This document shows positions 26,058 to 33,236 of a stretch of DNA of 64,000 nucleotides, piece by piece; position 1 is the stretch's first letter, and the number at the start of each line of letters is the position of its first letter. Source of the stretch: Mycolicibacterium mucogenicum DSM 44124 (lineage in GTDB: Bacteria > Actinomycetota > Actinomycetes > Mycobacteriales > Mycobacteriaceae); assembly GCF_005670685.2 (NCBI RefSeq), contig NZ_CP062008.1, forward strand, positions 3,658,001 to 3,722,000, in the 5' to 3' direction. The notes below the pieces were generated by a model. That model saw nothing but the letters and a program-made list of their open reading frames with translations, was not told where the DNA came from and made no database searches. The position numbers and the translations under genes are program-made.

Positions 26058-26476
26058 GAGAGTTCCTTCCAGAAGTCTTCCAGACCCTCACGAACGGCGA
26101 TGACGTCGTCCGGGGTTCCCATGAGTTCAAGGCGGTAGAGGTACGGAACACCACACTTACGGGAGACCACATTGCCCGCGTAAGCGAATTCAGCACCAAA
26201 GTTGTTGTTGCCCGCGGCAATAACGCCGCGGATCAACGACCGGTTGTGTTCATTGTTCAGAAACGCGATGACCTGCTTCGGGACGTAGCCACCGTCGCTG
26301 ATGTCCGGGGTGGCCCGTCCGCCGCCATAGGTCGGGAGCACCAGCACATAGGGCTCGTCGACCTCGATGCGGCCGTGCAGGGGGATTCGAGTGACACGGT
26401 CGGCCGGCCAGTCCAATTTCTGGACGAAGCGGTGGGTGTTCTCCGACACGCTGGAGAAGTAGACGAGATTGCTCAC
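26024..26476 (-). CDS. nrdI: Flavodoxin-like ribonucleotide reductase assembly protein
   Basis: 150 residues from GTG 26476. NrdI is the flavodoxin-like activator that supplies the oxidant for assembling the Mn(III)-tyrosyl radical cofactor of NrdF. The FMN-binding start [18 protein letters not shown] and the glycine-rich YGGGRATPD and AAGNNNFG loops are all present. Placed between nrdH and nrdE as usual. Confidence 0.96.
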   Translation of the reverse strand: MSNLVYFSSVSENTHRFVQKLDWPADRVTRIPLHGRIEVDEPYVLVLPTYGGGRATPDISDGGYVPKQVIAFLNNEHNRSLIRGVIAAGNNNFGAEFAYAGNVVSRKCGVPYLYRLELMGTPDDVIAVREGLEDFWKELSCHQPSQLQNR

Positions 26477-26508
26477 TGTTTCCTTCTCCTCCCCCGGTTG
26501 GTTGATTG

Positions 26509-26748
26509 CTAGGCGGTGACCGCCACGGTGCTGAGCGCCTTGATCCGGTCGGGACGGAAGCCCGACCAGTGCTCGCTGTCGGTCACGACGACCGGGGCCT
26601 GCAGGTAACCGAGCGCGAGCACGTACTCGCGAGCTTCGTCATCGATGCTGATGTCGACCTTCTCGTAAGCGATGCCCGCCTTGTCCAGCGCCTTGTAGGT
26701 GGCGTTGCACTGCACACATGCCGGCTTGGTGTACACGGTGACGGTCAT
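26509..26748 (-). CDS. nrdH: Glutaredoxin-like electron donor NrdH
   Basis: 79 residues from ATG 26748. Redox protein with thioredoxin-like activity that reduces NrdE. The CxxC active site is CVQC (residues 11-14), and the NrdH signatures APVVV and [10 protein letters not shown] are present. First gene of the nrd operon, 32 bp before nrdI. Confidence 0.97.
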   Translation of the reverse strand: MTVTVYTKPACVQCNATYKALDKAGIAYEKVDISIDDEAREYVLALGYLQAPVVVTDSEHWSGFRPDRIKALSTVAVTA

Positions 26749-26990
26749 CTCGGTACGACTCCTCTTCGAAGGCCTGGAAGCTGAACTGAACATGGCTGGC
26801 AACTGACGGGGTAGCGCTTTCCGCTGATATCCCCATCTGGATCAGCGGCCCGGCAACCCCTGAAATTCCCGCATCTCCGGTCGTCCCGGGCCGTTCGGTC
26901 AGCACGTCCGAGAATCCCTGAGAATCCCCGCCCGACTGATTTTCCGGCCCCGGCCGACCCTCAATTCGTTGGGGCCTGTCGGTCCGTCAA

Positions 26991-27037
26991 ACACTACACC
27001 TAGTGGGCGACAAACCGAACAGATACAAGATGTTCTG
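26991..27037. promoter_or_regulatory. Paired NrdR-like boxes upstream of nrdH
   Basis: Box A at 26991-27005 is ACACTACACCTAGTG. Box B at 27024-27037, read on the minus strand, is CAGAACATCTTGTA. Their centres are roughly 31-32 bp apart, three helical turns, the arrangement known for NrdR, the ATP/dATP-sensing repressor of nrd genes. Both fit the usual palindrome with outer CAC/GTG-like ends and an AT-rich core, box B less well at its edges. They lie about 245-290 bp before nrdH, suggesting a long leader. Confidence 0.6.
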
Positions 27038-27041
27038 AACA

Positions 27042-27286
27042 ACATTCGTGAAATTCCCAGGTCGTAAGGCCGATACCGAGACACTCTCTCGGCGTGTCGC
27101 ACATCACACCGGGGGGCGTGTCGCGCTCCAACTACCGGTTTAGCACCAGGCACCGACAAGTTCCGGCGGCGCGCCGTCCGCGACGCGCCGAGCTCGGCCA
27201 GACGGAAGTCGCCAGCTACGCCGATTTCCGCGCGACGGACGCCACAGCTGTGGGACCCGCGTGACGAACGTGACAAATGTGGCCTG
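27042..27286. other. Intergenic stretch without recognised feature
   Basis: About 245 bp upstream of the NrdR-like boxes and downstream of the minus-strand membrane-protein gene. Open frames here have poor coding character. I see no hairpin with a T-tract and no repeat; it may hold nrd promoter elements. Confidence 0.5.
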
Positions 27287-27652
27287 TCACCCCCGCGTGG
27301 CGCGCACTGCCCACACCCCCGCCGCCAGTACGGCCACCGCTTCGGCGACCACACTGAGGACTGCATACGGTACCGGCTCCCAGCCCGTCTCCACGAATCC
27401 AAACAGTCCGACCGTTCGCGACAACCCGAACGCCACCAATGCCCCCGCCGACAGCAGTCCCGACACCCACGCAAACCACTGCGGGGCGCCCACCGCCAGC
27501 AACGCGCCGACGGCACAGAACACCGCCGCCTGCACCAGGAAGCCGGTGCCGACCGTCGGGATGTGGCCGTAACCGTGCAGGTAGAGGTACGCGTGCACAC
27601 CGCCGCTGACAACCATGGCCGCCGCGAGCACCAGACGGTAGACGAGAGTCAC
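27287..27652 (-). CDS. Small integral membrane protein
   Basis: 121 residues, GTG start at 27652 overlapping the phosphoesterase stop (GTGA). Four hydrophobic helices fill most of it (LVLAAAMVVSGGVHAYLYL, FLVQAAVFCAVGALLAVG, WVSGLLSAGALVAFGLS, VLSVVAEAVAVLAAGVWAV). Function unknown; similar small proteins accompany copper or redox lipoproteins in actinobacteria. Last gene of the five-gene sigma/Rieske/copper cluster. Confidence 0.75.
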   Translation of the reverse strand: MTLVYRLVLAAAMVVSGGVHAYLYLHGYGHIPTVGTGFLVQAAVFCAVGALLAVGAPQWFAWVSGLLSAGALVAFGLSRTVGLFGFVETGWEPVPYAVLSVVAEAVAVLAAGVWAVRATRG

Positions 27653-28590
27653 AGCAGGGTCCGTTCTTTGAGCGCGAGCATGTGCTGACCGGCCTGGTAG
27701 CTCACCTCACGGATACCGAGCGCATCGTGCAGCTTGCCGGCCGGAAGCGTCAGCGGCTTGGGAGCCGGGCCATCGCCGGGGTGCGGCAACGGATAGGCGG
27801 TGGTCGTGCCGCTGTGAAAGGTGATGTTGCCCTCGGTCTTGGAAAATACCTGGTGCACATGGCCATTGAGGCACGTCACCGATGCGAACCGCTTGAGATA
27901 GCTCAGTGCCTGGGCGGAGTCGTCGGTCCCCCAGCCCCAATCGGGATACATCGCGAACAGCGGGATGTGGCTGAACACCACGATCGGCGTATCACTCGAC
28001 AGCGGGGCGACGTCCTTCTCCACGAACTCGAGCTGGTCGACGCCGAGGTGACCGAGCTTCTTCAGGTTCAGCGTGTTCACCAGCGCGATGACGTGGACGC
28101 CGGCGATGTCGAAGCTGTACCAGCCGTCGCCGCGGGTGCCCGCACCGAAGGCCTGGCGGTACTTGGCGCCGGCGTCGTCGGCCGAATCATGTTCGCCCGG
28201 AACGGTGAATACGTGCGGGGTGCGCAGTCCGGTCATCATCTGCCGGACCTGATCGAACTGCTCCGGGGTGGCCAGATGCGTCAGATCGCCCGTATGGATG
28301 ACGAAATCGGGGGTGTAGCCAAGGTTGTTGACGGTGTCGATGGCGTGCGTGAACGAGCCGGCGACGTCGGTGTTGGCGGCGCCGGTGAAGCCGATGTGGC
28401 TGTCACTGACCTGAGCGAAGCGCAGCGTGGGCGGTGCCGCCGGCGCGGATGAGCTGCTGCCCGCAACGTGCGACAGCACTTCCCCACCGACCACTGACAA
28501 GCCCACAGCGGCGCCGAACCACGCCGAGTGCCGGAGCAACTGGCGACGGTTCATCTGCTGCGGGTCGCCCTGAGCCGTGTTCTCGGTCAT
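27649..28590 (-). CDS. Tat-exported metallophosphoesterase
   Basis: 313 residues from ATG 28590. The N-terminus NRRQLLRHSAWFGAAVGLSV is a twin-arginine-type signal. The calcineurin-like metal motifs follow: QVSDSHIG (DxH), HTGD, PGEHD (Glu where Asn is usual in GNHD), FSHIP and NGHVHQ. It is therefore a predicted exported dinuclear-metal phosphatase or phosphodiesterase. It overlaps the copper-protein gene upstream by 4 bp and the membrane-protein gene downstream by 4 bp, so the three are tightly coupled. Confidence 0.88.
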   Translation of the reverse strand: MTENTAQGDPQQMNRRQLLRHSAWFGAAVGLSVVGGEVLSHVAGSSSSAPAAPPTLRFAQVSDSHIGFTGAANTDVAGSFTHAIDTVNNLGYTPDFVIHTGDLTHLATPEQFDQVRQMMTGLRTPHVFTVPGEHDSADDAGAKYRQAFGAGTRGDGWYSFDIAGVHVIALVNTLNLKKLGHLGVDQLEFVEKDVAPLSSDTPIVVFSHIPLFAMYPDWGWGTDDSAQALSYLKRFASVTCLNGHVHQVFSKTEGNITFHSGTTTAYPLPHPGDGPAPKPLTLPAGKLHDALGIREVSYQAGQHMLALKERTLL

Positions 28591-29063
28591 CGGACCACCA
28601 CCGTCCCGTGCATGAAAGGATGAATGCCGCAGACGTAGGTGTACGTGCCGGGCGCCGCGAAGACGTAACTGAACGTCGCTCCGGAACCCATTGTCGGAGA
28701 GCGGAACTGACCACCTTCGGCGACGACGTTGTGGGGGTCTTCGTCGTGGTTGGTCCACGTCACCGTCGTTCCGGCGGGCACCGTGAGGGTGTCGGGCGCG
28801 AAGGCGAAGTTGTCGATGTTGACCGCGTTCGGGCCCGCCGGCATCGGCGCCTGGTGGCCCGGTTCGGGCGGGGACATCGTCATCGACCCCATCGACCCCA
28901 TGGTGGGTCCGGAGCCGGCACCGGCTCCGCTCATCCCGGGCGTCCCGCTGACGTCGGAGCTGAAAACCGGTGTGGGTGCTGCCTTTTGCTGTGGCGCGGT
29001 CGAGGTGCATGCGGACAGGAGCAGGACTGCGCCGGTGAGCGCAACCAGGGAACGTCGCGACAC
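28587..29063 (-). CDS. Cupredoxin-type copper lipoprotein
   Basis: 158 residues from GTG 29063 with GGAGG 8 bases upstream. Lipobox LSAC (Cys19), then a Gly/Ser/Met-rich linker with several Met (MGSMGSMTMS) that could also bind copper. The plastocyanin-like domain runs from about residue 80. Type-1 copper ligands are visible as DPHN (His), YVCGIHPFMHG (Cys, His, Met). It is probably an extracytoplasmic electron-transfer or copper-handling protein. A promoter-like motif shared with the sigma gene lies 55-75 bp upstream. Confidence 0.9.
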   Translation of the reverse strand: MSRRSLVALTGAVLLLSACTSTAPQQKAAPTPVFSSDVSGTPGMSGAGAGSGPTMGSMGSMTMSPPEPGHQAPMPAGPNAVNIDNFAFAPDTLTVPAGTTVTWTNHDEDPHNVVAEGGQFRSPTMGSGATFSYVFAAPGTYTYVCGIHPFMHGTVVVR

Positions 29064-29117
29064 GACGGGGACCTCCGTGGTCGTCGGGTACGGGTGCGCC
29101 TGCGCACCCTCACCAAC

Positions 29118-29138
29118 AGATACGGTGGCGGGTTACAC
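29118..29138 (-). promoter_or_regulatory. Promoter-like motif copy 2 (before copper protein)
   Basis: Reads GTGTAACC-N8-TATCT on the minus strand, identical in both blocks and spacing to the copy before the sigma gene. The GTGTAACC block contains the Rieske gene's stop codon. Suggests an internal sigma-dependent promoter for the last three genes. Confidence 0.55.
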
Positions 29139-29849
29139 GCCTGCGGCGGGCCAACTCGGCGGAGACGGCGCGAACACCTCGATCACGCCACTCACCTCAC
29201 GAACCTCGAACGTGGGCAACGGTTTCGGCGCAATCGGCAACTGATGAGTCAGCACGTGCCCGTCCGTGCCGAACGACGTGGAATGGCACGGGCAGCGCAG
29301 CCGGTTGTCGGGTCCGTCGAACCACAGCCGGCAGCCCTGATGCGTGCAGACACCAGAGATACCCTGCACGTTCCCGTCGACCCGGCGCACGAATCCCACG
29401 ACCGAGCCCAGATCGAACGGATGCACCGCCCCCTCCGACACGTCGGAGCTGTCGGCGACCTTCTGCCAGCTGCCCGCGGTCGGGACCAGCTCCTGGCTCG
29501 CGATGTCCTGAGAGCCGGCCGCACCGCGACCCACCAACGCCCGGTCGACAGCCACCGCCGCGACCGCGGCACTGGCGGCCGCGGAGGTCCCGACGATCAC
29601 CTGGCGGCGATTGGCACGCAACCAGCCGGGCTTCGGTGCCGCCGCTTCGTCGCCGTCGAACTGTGCGGCGAGCCTGCTCTGCAGGTCGGCGAGAAACTCC
29701 GGCCGCGGCTCGTCGGCGCCGGGCCGGGCCGCCTGTAGGTCGATCGCCGTTCGCATCTGCGCCGCGTCGAAGTCGTCGGGCGTGAACCCCGACGGCTTGC
29801 GCCCGCGCAGCAGATCGTCGAGGTACCGGCGCAACCCCCGCGCGTTCAT
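29133..29849 (-). CDS. Rieske [2Fe-2S] protein with anti-sigma-like N-terminal region
   Basis: 238 residues. Residues 1-65 form a soluble helical region (DFDAAQMRTAIDLQAARPG, PRPEFLADLQSRLAAQF) like the front end of actinobacterial anti-sigma proteins. Residues 79-100 (RRQVIVGTSAAASAAVAAVAV) are one membrane or Tat-type segment. The Rieske domain follows with both cluster motifs, CTHQGC and CPCHSTSF. The gene overlaps the ECF sigma gene by 4 bp (ATGA), the usual place for an anti-sigma factor. I infer a membrane redox sensor holding the sigma factor; the alternative is a plain electron carrier. Confidence 0.82.
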   Translation of the reverse strand: MNARGLRRYLDDLLRGRKPSGFTPDDFDAAQMRTAIDLQAARPGADEPRPEFLADLQSRLAAQFDGDEAAAPKPGWLRANRRQVIVGTSAAASAAVAAVAVDRALVGRGAAGSQDIASQELVPTAGSWQKVADSSDVSEGAVHPFDLGSVVGFVRRVDGNVQGISGVCTHQGCRLWFDGPDNRLRCPCHSTSFGTDGHVLTHQLPIAPKPLPTFEVREVSGVIEVFAPSPPSWPAAGV

Positions 29850-30391
29850 GGCTCGCCCTTCTCGTTGATCTGTGCCGCCAGCCGTAATGCCCGGTGTTGC
29901 AACACCTTTGCGTTGGCGACGCTGACACCGAGCTCCGCTGCGGACTCCTTGATCGACTTGGTCTGGAGAAATCGCAGCTCCAGTATGCGTCGATAATTGT
30001 CCGGCAGGGCGTCCAACACCGCGGCGACACGATCCGGTGCGGTGCTGATGGACTCTTCGGCTTCCGGTGGCGCCTCGATATCGAGGTCGATGCAGGTGAT
30101 CTCCCGCCCCATCGTCTCGCGCCAATGCGCGGCAAGCACGGTGCGCGCGGTACTCCGCAGATAGGACCGCACCTCGGCGGCACTGGCCGTCAGCCGCAAC
30201 GGCCGCAGCGCAGCGAGAAACACCTCGGCGGTGAGGTCCTCGGCGTCGGCCTGATTGCCGACCCGCGCGTAGATCGTGCGGTACACCCACGTCGCGTTGT
30301 CCTGGTAGACGGATTCCCAGTCGGGATACCGGGAATCCGACGAGACCACGCGCAGTGGGGGCCGGTGCACAGGGTCACGCTGCGCAGACAC
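29846..30391 (-). CDS. ECF-type RNA polymerase sigma factor
   Basis: 181 residues from GTG 30391. Region 2 is at about residues 30-95 (WVYRTIYARVGNQADAEDLTAEVFLAAL), and region 4 at 120-175 (LDALPDNYRRILELRFLQTKSIKESAAELGVSVANAKVLQHRAL). It lacks a fused C-terminal domain, so it depends on a partner for control; the adjoining Rieske protein is the candidate. Its own promoter region carries the shared GTGTAACC/TATCT motif, consistent with autoregulation. Confidence 0.9.
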   Translation of the reverse strand: MSAQRDPVHRPPLRVVSSDSRYPDWESVYQDNATWVYRTIYARVGNQADAEDLTAEVFLAALRPLRLTASAAEVRSYLRSTARTVLAAHWRETMGREITCIDLDIEAPPEAEESISTAPDRVAAVLDALPDNYRRILELRFLQTKSIKESAAELGVSVANAKVLQHRALRLAAQINEKGEP

Positions 30392-30446
30392 ATTGGCCCC
30401 GTCTCATCGGTGCGGCCCGGCACACCCCGGGACCACTTCGACAAGT

Positions 30447-30467
30447 AGATAGCCGCCGGGGTTACAC
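30447..30467 (-). promoter_or_regulatory. Promoter-like motif copy 1 (before sigma gene)
   Basis: GTGTAACC (30467-30460), 8 bp, TATCT (30451-30447) on the minus strand, about 56 bp before the sigma start. AAC-containing -35 elements are typical of ECF promoters. The twin before the copper protein makes a regulon signal likely. Confidence 0.55.
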
Positions 30468-30496
30468 CAGGCCGACGCAGGCGTCATCAGCCGTCA

Positions 30497-31780
30497 TCAC
30501 CCGCCGTCATCCACCGGGTCCAGCAGCCGGTCCCCGAACAGACTGCAGAGCAGCAGCGCGACCTCCACGTCGAGCCGGTCGTCCTCGATGGGCCGGCCCC
30601 GGCGTTCGATCGCCCGCTGCACCCGGTACTTCACCGAGTTGGTGTGCAGGTGCAGTTCCTCGGCGGCGGCCTTGTTGCTGCCGCCCGCCTTGAGGAAGGC
30701 CTGCAGCGTCTCGCGGAGGCGCTGGTCCCCGTCTGTCGAACAGGCCAGTGGGCCAAGCACTTCCGTGGCCCACGCCGACAGCGCCTCGACGTTGGACCCG
30801 AGTAGTGCCGCGAGCGCGATGCCACGGTGGCCGAACGCGGTGAACCGGCGCCGCTGCGGGCCCGATGCCACCGCGACGACGCGGGCGTCCTCGGCCTGCC
30901 GGTGTGACAGCCGGAATCCGGCCACGCCGGACTGCGGCGTGCCGGCGGCCACGTACGGCCCGTCGGCCGGCACCAGACTCCCCAGCCAGGTCACCGCCTC
31001 CCCGATCACTGCCGCGGGCACCGCGACCCAGGCCCACGCCGTCGCACGATCGACCGAGATGAACAGCGGCGAGTCTGCCGCGCCGATCGATGCGGCGAAC
31101 TGCTGGATCAGCCGCTCCATCTCGGCCAGCCGGTCCTCGGAGTCGTCGCACCACAGCACCACCGCGAGATGGGTGCGCTGTAACGGATACCGGATCGCCA
31201 CCGTCGCGGCGTCGACATCGACGTCGCCGCCGGCCAGCAGCTCGCGAATCTCCGTGATGCGTACGCTGTTTCGGTTCTCCAGCCAGCTCTCCCGAGCCTG
31301 TTGGTACACCTCGACGACCTCTTGGGAGATCCTGTCGATGTAGTTGAACGAGATCGTCGACATCACGTCGAAGACGTCCAACGCGAGCTGTGGATCGAGG
31401 TCAGCGGCCCGGACCTCATCCAGAACCTCTTTCAGTACCGCCTGGTGACCGAGCCGGTACGACCGGACCAGCACGTTGGCCGAAATGTCGCGCTGCGCCA
31501 ACCGGCGGGCATGCTCGAGCGCGGCCGCGGGGGCGTGCAACAGGTCGATGGCGATACCGTGCCGGGCCGCGGCGAAGAACGCATCGATATTCGCCGAGAC
31601 CGAATCGGCCAGCACCTGCTGGAGTTGCTCTTCGTCGCGCAGTTCGCGGATATCGGCCACCAGCAGCTCCGAGACCGAGCGCGTGATGTCGGTGAGCCGA
31701 GCGTCCAATCGGGTGCCGATTCCGGCCACCGCGTGCGTCAACGCATCACCCGCGCCAGTGCGGTCTGCGCCACCGGCCAC
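30497..31780 (-). CDS. PucR/CdaR-type helix-turn-helix regulator
   Basis: 427 residues from GTG 31780. The N-terminal ~165 residues are helical (RsbR-like/DUF-type sensor), the centre is a GGDEF-like fold common in this family, and the C-terminal PucR HTH is clear: LRETLQAFLKAGGSNKAAAEELHLHTNSVKYRVQRAIER. Such proteins usually activate transport or catabolic genes on binding a small ligand. Target unknown; no gene in the neighbourhood stands out. Confidence 0.85.
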   Translation of the reverse strand: MAGGADRTGAGDALTHAVAGIGTRLDARLTDITRSVSELLVADIRELRDEEQLQQVLADSVSANIDAFFAAARHGIAIDLLHAPAAALEHARRLAQRDISANVLVRSYRLGHQAVLKEVLDEVRAADLDPQLALDVFDVMSTISFNYIDRISQEVVEVYQQARESWLENRNSVRITEIRELLAGGDVDVDAATVAIRYPLQRTHLAVVLWCDDSEDRLAEMERLIQQFAASIGAADSPLFISVDRATAWAWVAVPAAVIGEAVTWLGSLVPADGPYVAAGTPQSGVAGFRLSHRQAEDARVVAVASGPQRRRFTAFGHRGIALAALLGSNVEALSAWATEVLGPLACSTDGDQRLRETLQAFLKAGGSNKAAAEELHLHTNSVKYRVQRAIERRGRPIEDDRLDVEVALLLCSLFGDRLLDPVDDGG

Positions 31781-31899
31781 GTTAACTGCCTGTTTTCCCG
31801 GCCACCCCCAAACCGTAGTTCGTCGTCAGTCCGTTTGTGCCCGAAGGACGACAGCTGCCGGATATTTCGTCGGCCGGCGCTCAGCGGCCACACAGCGTC

Positions 31900-31936
31900 A
31901 GGGCCGCCGATATCCGTTGCGGATACCGGCGGCCCT
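31900..31936. terminator. Hairpin terminator after FMN reductase gene
   Basis: A 17-bp stem (31900-31916 with 31920-31936, one G-T type mismatch) and loop TTG. It lies 22 bp past the stop of the minus-strand FMN reductase gene and before the PucR gene. No T-tract. Confidence 0.7.
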
Positions 31937-31957
31937 TGACGCTCAGTCGAGTTGCGT

Positions 31958-32497
31958 TCAGCCGACTTCGGCGGCCAGCTTGGCGACCACGCCACGCACG
32001 CTGTCGACCACCTCGGCCGCCTCGCGCGGGTGCTTGCCGTCGAACGCCGATGCCGGCAGGGACAGCTTGACGTCGACGACATCCGCGCCGGCGATGCCGA
32101 ACGACTTGCGGCTCTCGTCGTGTGCCCACACCCCGCCGTACTGGCCGAGCGCGGTACCGATGACCGCCAGCGGCTTGCCGGCGACGGCGCCGGAGCCGTA
32201 CGGGCGCGACAGCCAGTCGATAGCGTTCTTCAGGACGGCCGGAATGGTGCCGTTGTACTCGGGGGTCACAGCCAGGATGGCGTCGGCGTCGCCCGCGATC
32301 TGACGCAGCGCGACGACCGCCTCGGAAACCGAGTCGTTGTCGATGTCTTCGTTGTAGAACGGCAGGTCGCCGAGACCGTCCGCCACACGTACCGTCACGC
32401 CTTCCGGCGCCGATTCGACCGCCACCTCGGCGAGCTGACGGTTCAGCGAGGCCGAGCGCAGGCTGCCGACCAGGACCAGGACCTTGGTATCTGCCAT
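31958..32497 (-). CDS. NADPH-dependent FMN reductase family protein
   Basis: 179 residues from ATG 32497. Flavodoxin-like fold with FMN loop GSLRSASLNRQLAE and second signature TPEYNGTIPAVLKNAIDW, then the family's GQYGG segment. It is probably a cytosolic quinone or flavin reductase. Corresponds in place to M. tuberculosis Rv3054c (from memory), divergent from the TetR gene at 32603, which may control it. Confidence 0.9.
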   Translation of the reverse strand: MADTKVLVLVGSLRSASLNRQLAEVAVESAPEGVTVRVADGLGDLPFYNEDIDNDSVSEAVVALRQIAGDADAILAVTPEYNGTIPAVLKNAIDWLSRPYGSGAVAGKPLAVIGTALGQYGGVWAHDESRKSFGIAGADVVDVKLSLPASAFDGKHPREAAEVVDSVRGVVAKLAAEVG

Positions 32498-32602
32498 TTT
32501 CTTTCCCCTAGCTTGTCTCTTCGGACGGTTCCGGCGAACCGATCCTCGCACGAGTCAACCGGACTACGGTCCGATTCATTCCGCCTGAGTTAAAGTTTTT
32601 TC

Positions 32603-33235
32603 ATGAGCGACGGGGTGGCGCAACTGCGGCCCACGAACCTGCCCCTGGCGGGTCTGCCGATGAGTCCGGCTGCGCCGGTCGAGCGCGGGGATGCAGCGCG
32701 CAACCGGCTCCTCCTTCTCGACGCGGCCCGCCGGCTCATCGCCGCGCGCGGCTCGGACGCCGTCACCATGGACGACATCGCGGCCGAGGCCGGCGTCGGC
32801 AAGGGCACCCTATTTCGCCGGTTCGGCAGCCGCGCCGGCCTCATGCTCGTACTCCTCGACGAGGACGAGCAGGTCGAGCAGAACGCCATGATGTTCGGCC
32901 CACCTCCGCTGGGTCCCGGTGCCCCGCCGCTGGAACGACTGCTCGCCTACGGTCGTGACCGGCTGCAGTTCGCCTGGCAGCACCGCGCCTTGCTCTCCGA
33001 CGCCGGGCGTGATCCGCAGAGCCGCTTCGGGGCCGCGGCCGCTGTCCACCGCACCCACGTCCGGATGCTGCTGCACACCGCCGGCACCACGGGAGACCTG
33101 GACGCCCAGACCGATGCCCTGCTGGCCCTGCTCGACGCCGACTACATCAGCCACCAGCTCGACGATCTGGGTCACAGCCTGCAGGCGCAGGGCGATGCGT
33201 GGGAAAGCGTGGCGCGCAAGCTTTGCGGGACCTGA
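32603..33235 (+). CDS. TetR family transcriptional regulator
   Basis: 210 residues. N-terminal leader of ~20 residues, HTH at about 30-75 (LLLLDAARRLIAARGSD, VTMDDIAAEAGVGKGTLFRRF), helical C-terminal domain. It is divergent from the FMN reductase gene and sits 1 bp before dinB2, so it may be co-transcribed with it. Positional counterpart of Rv3055. Confidence 0.9.
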   Translation: MSDGVAQLRPTNLPLAGLPMSPAAPVERGDAARNRLLLLDAARRLIAARGSDAVTMDDIAAEAGVGKGTLFRRFGSRAGLMLVLLDEDEQVEQNAMMFGPPPLGPGAPPLERLLAYGRDRLQFAWQHRALLSDAGRDPQSRFGAAAAVHRTHVRMLLHTAGTTGDLDAQTDALLALLDADYISHQLDDLGHSLQAQGDAWESVARKLCGT

Positions 33236-33236
33236 G

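Noticed and set aside
24057..26138. 693-codon plus-strand frame across nrdE
   Set aside because: Shadow of nrdE, whose conservation is certain.
27031..27041. TGTTCTGAACA as a LexA box
   Set aside because: Symmetry is short, and it lacks the mycobacterial SOS box form TCGAAC-N4-GTTCGA.
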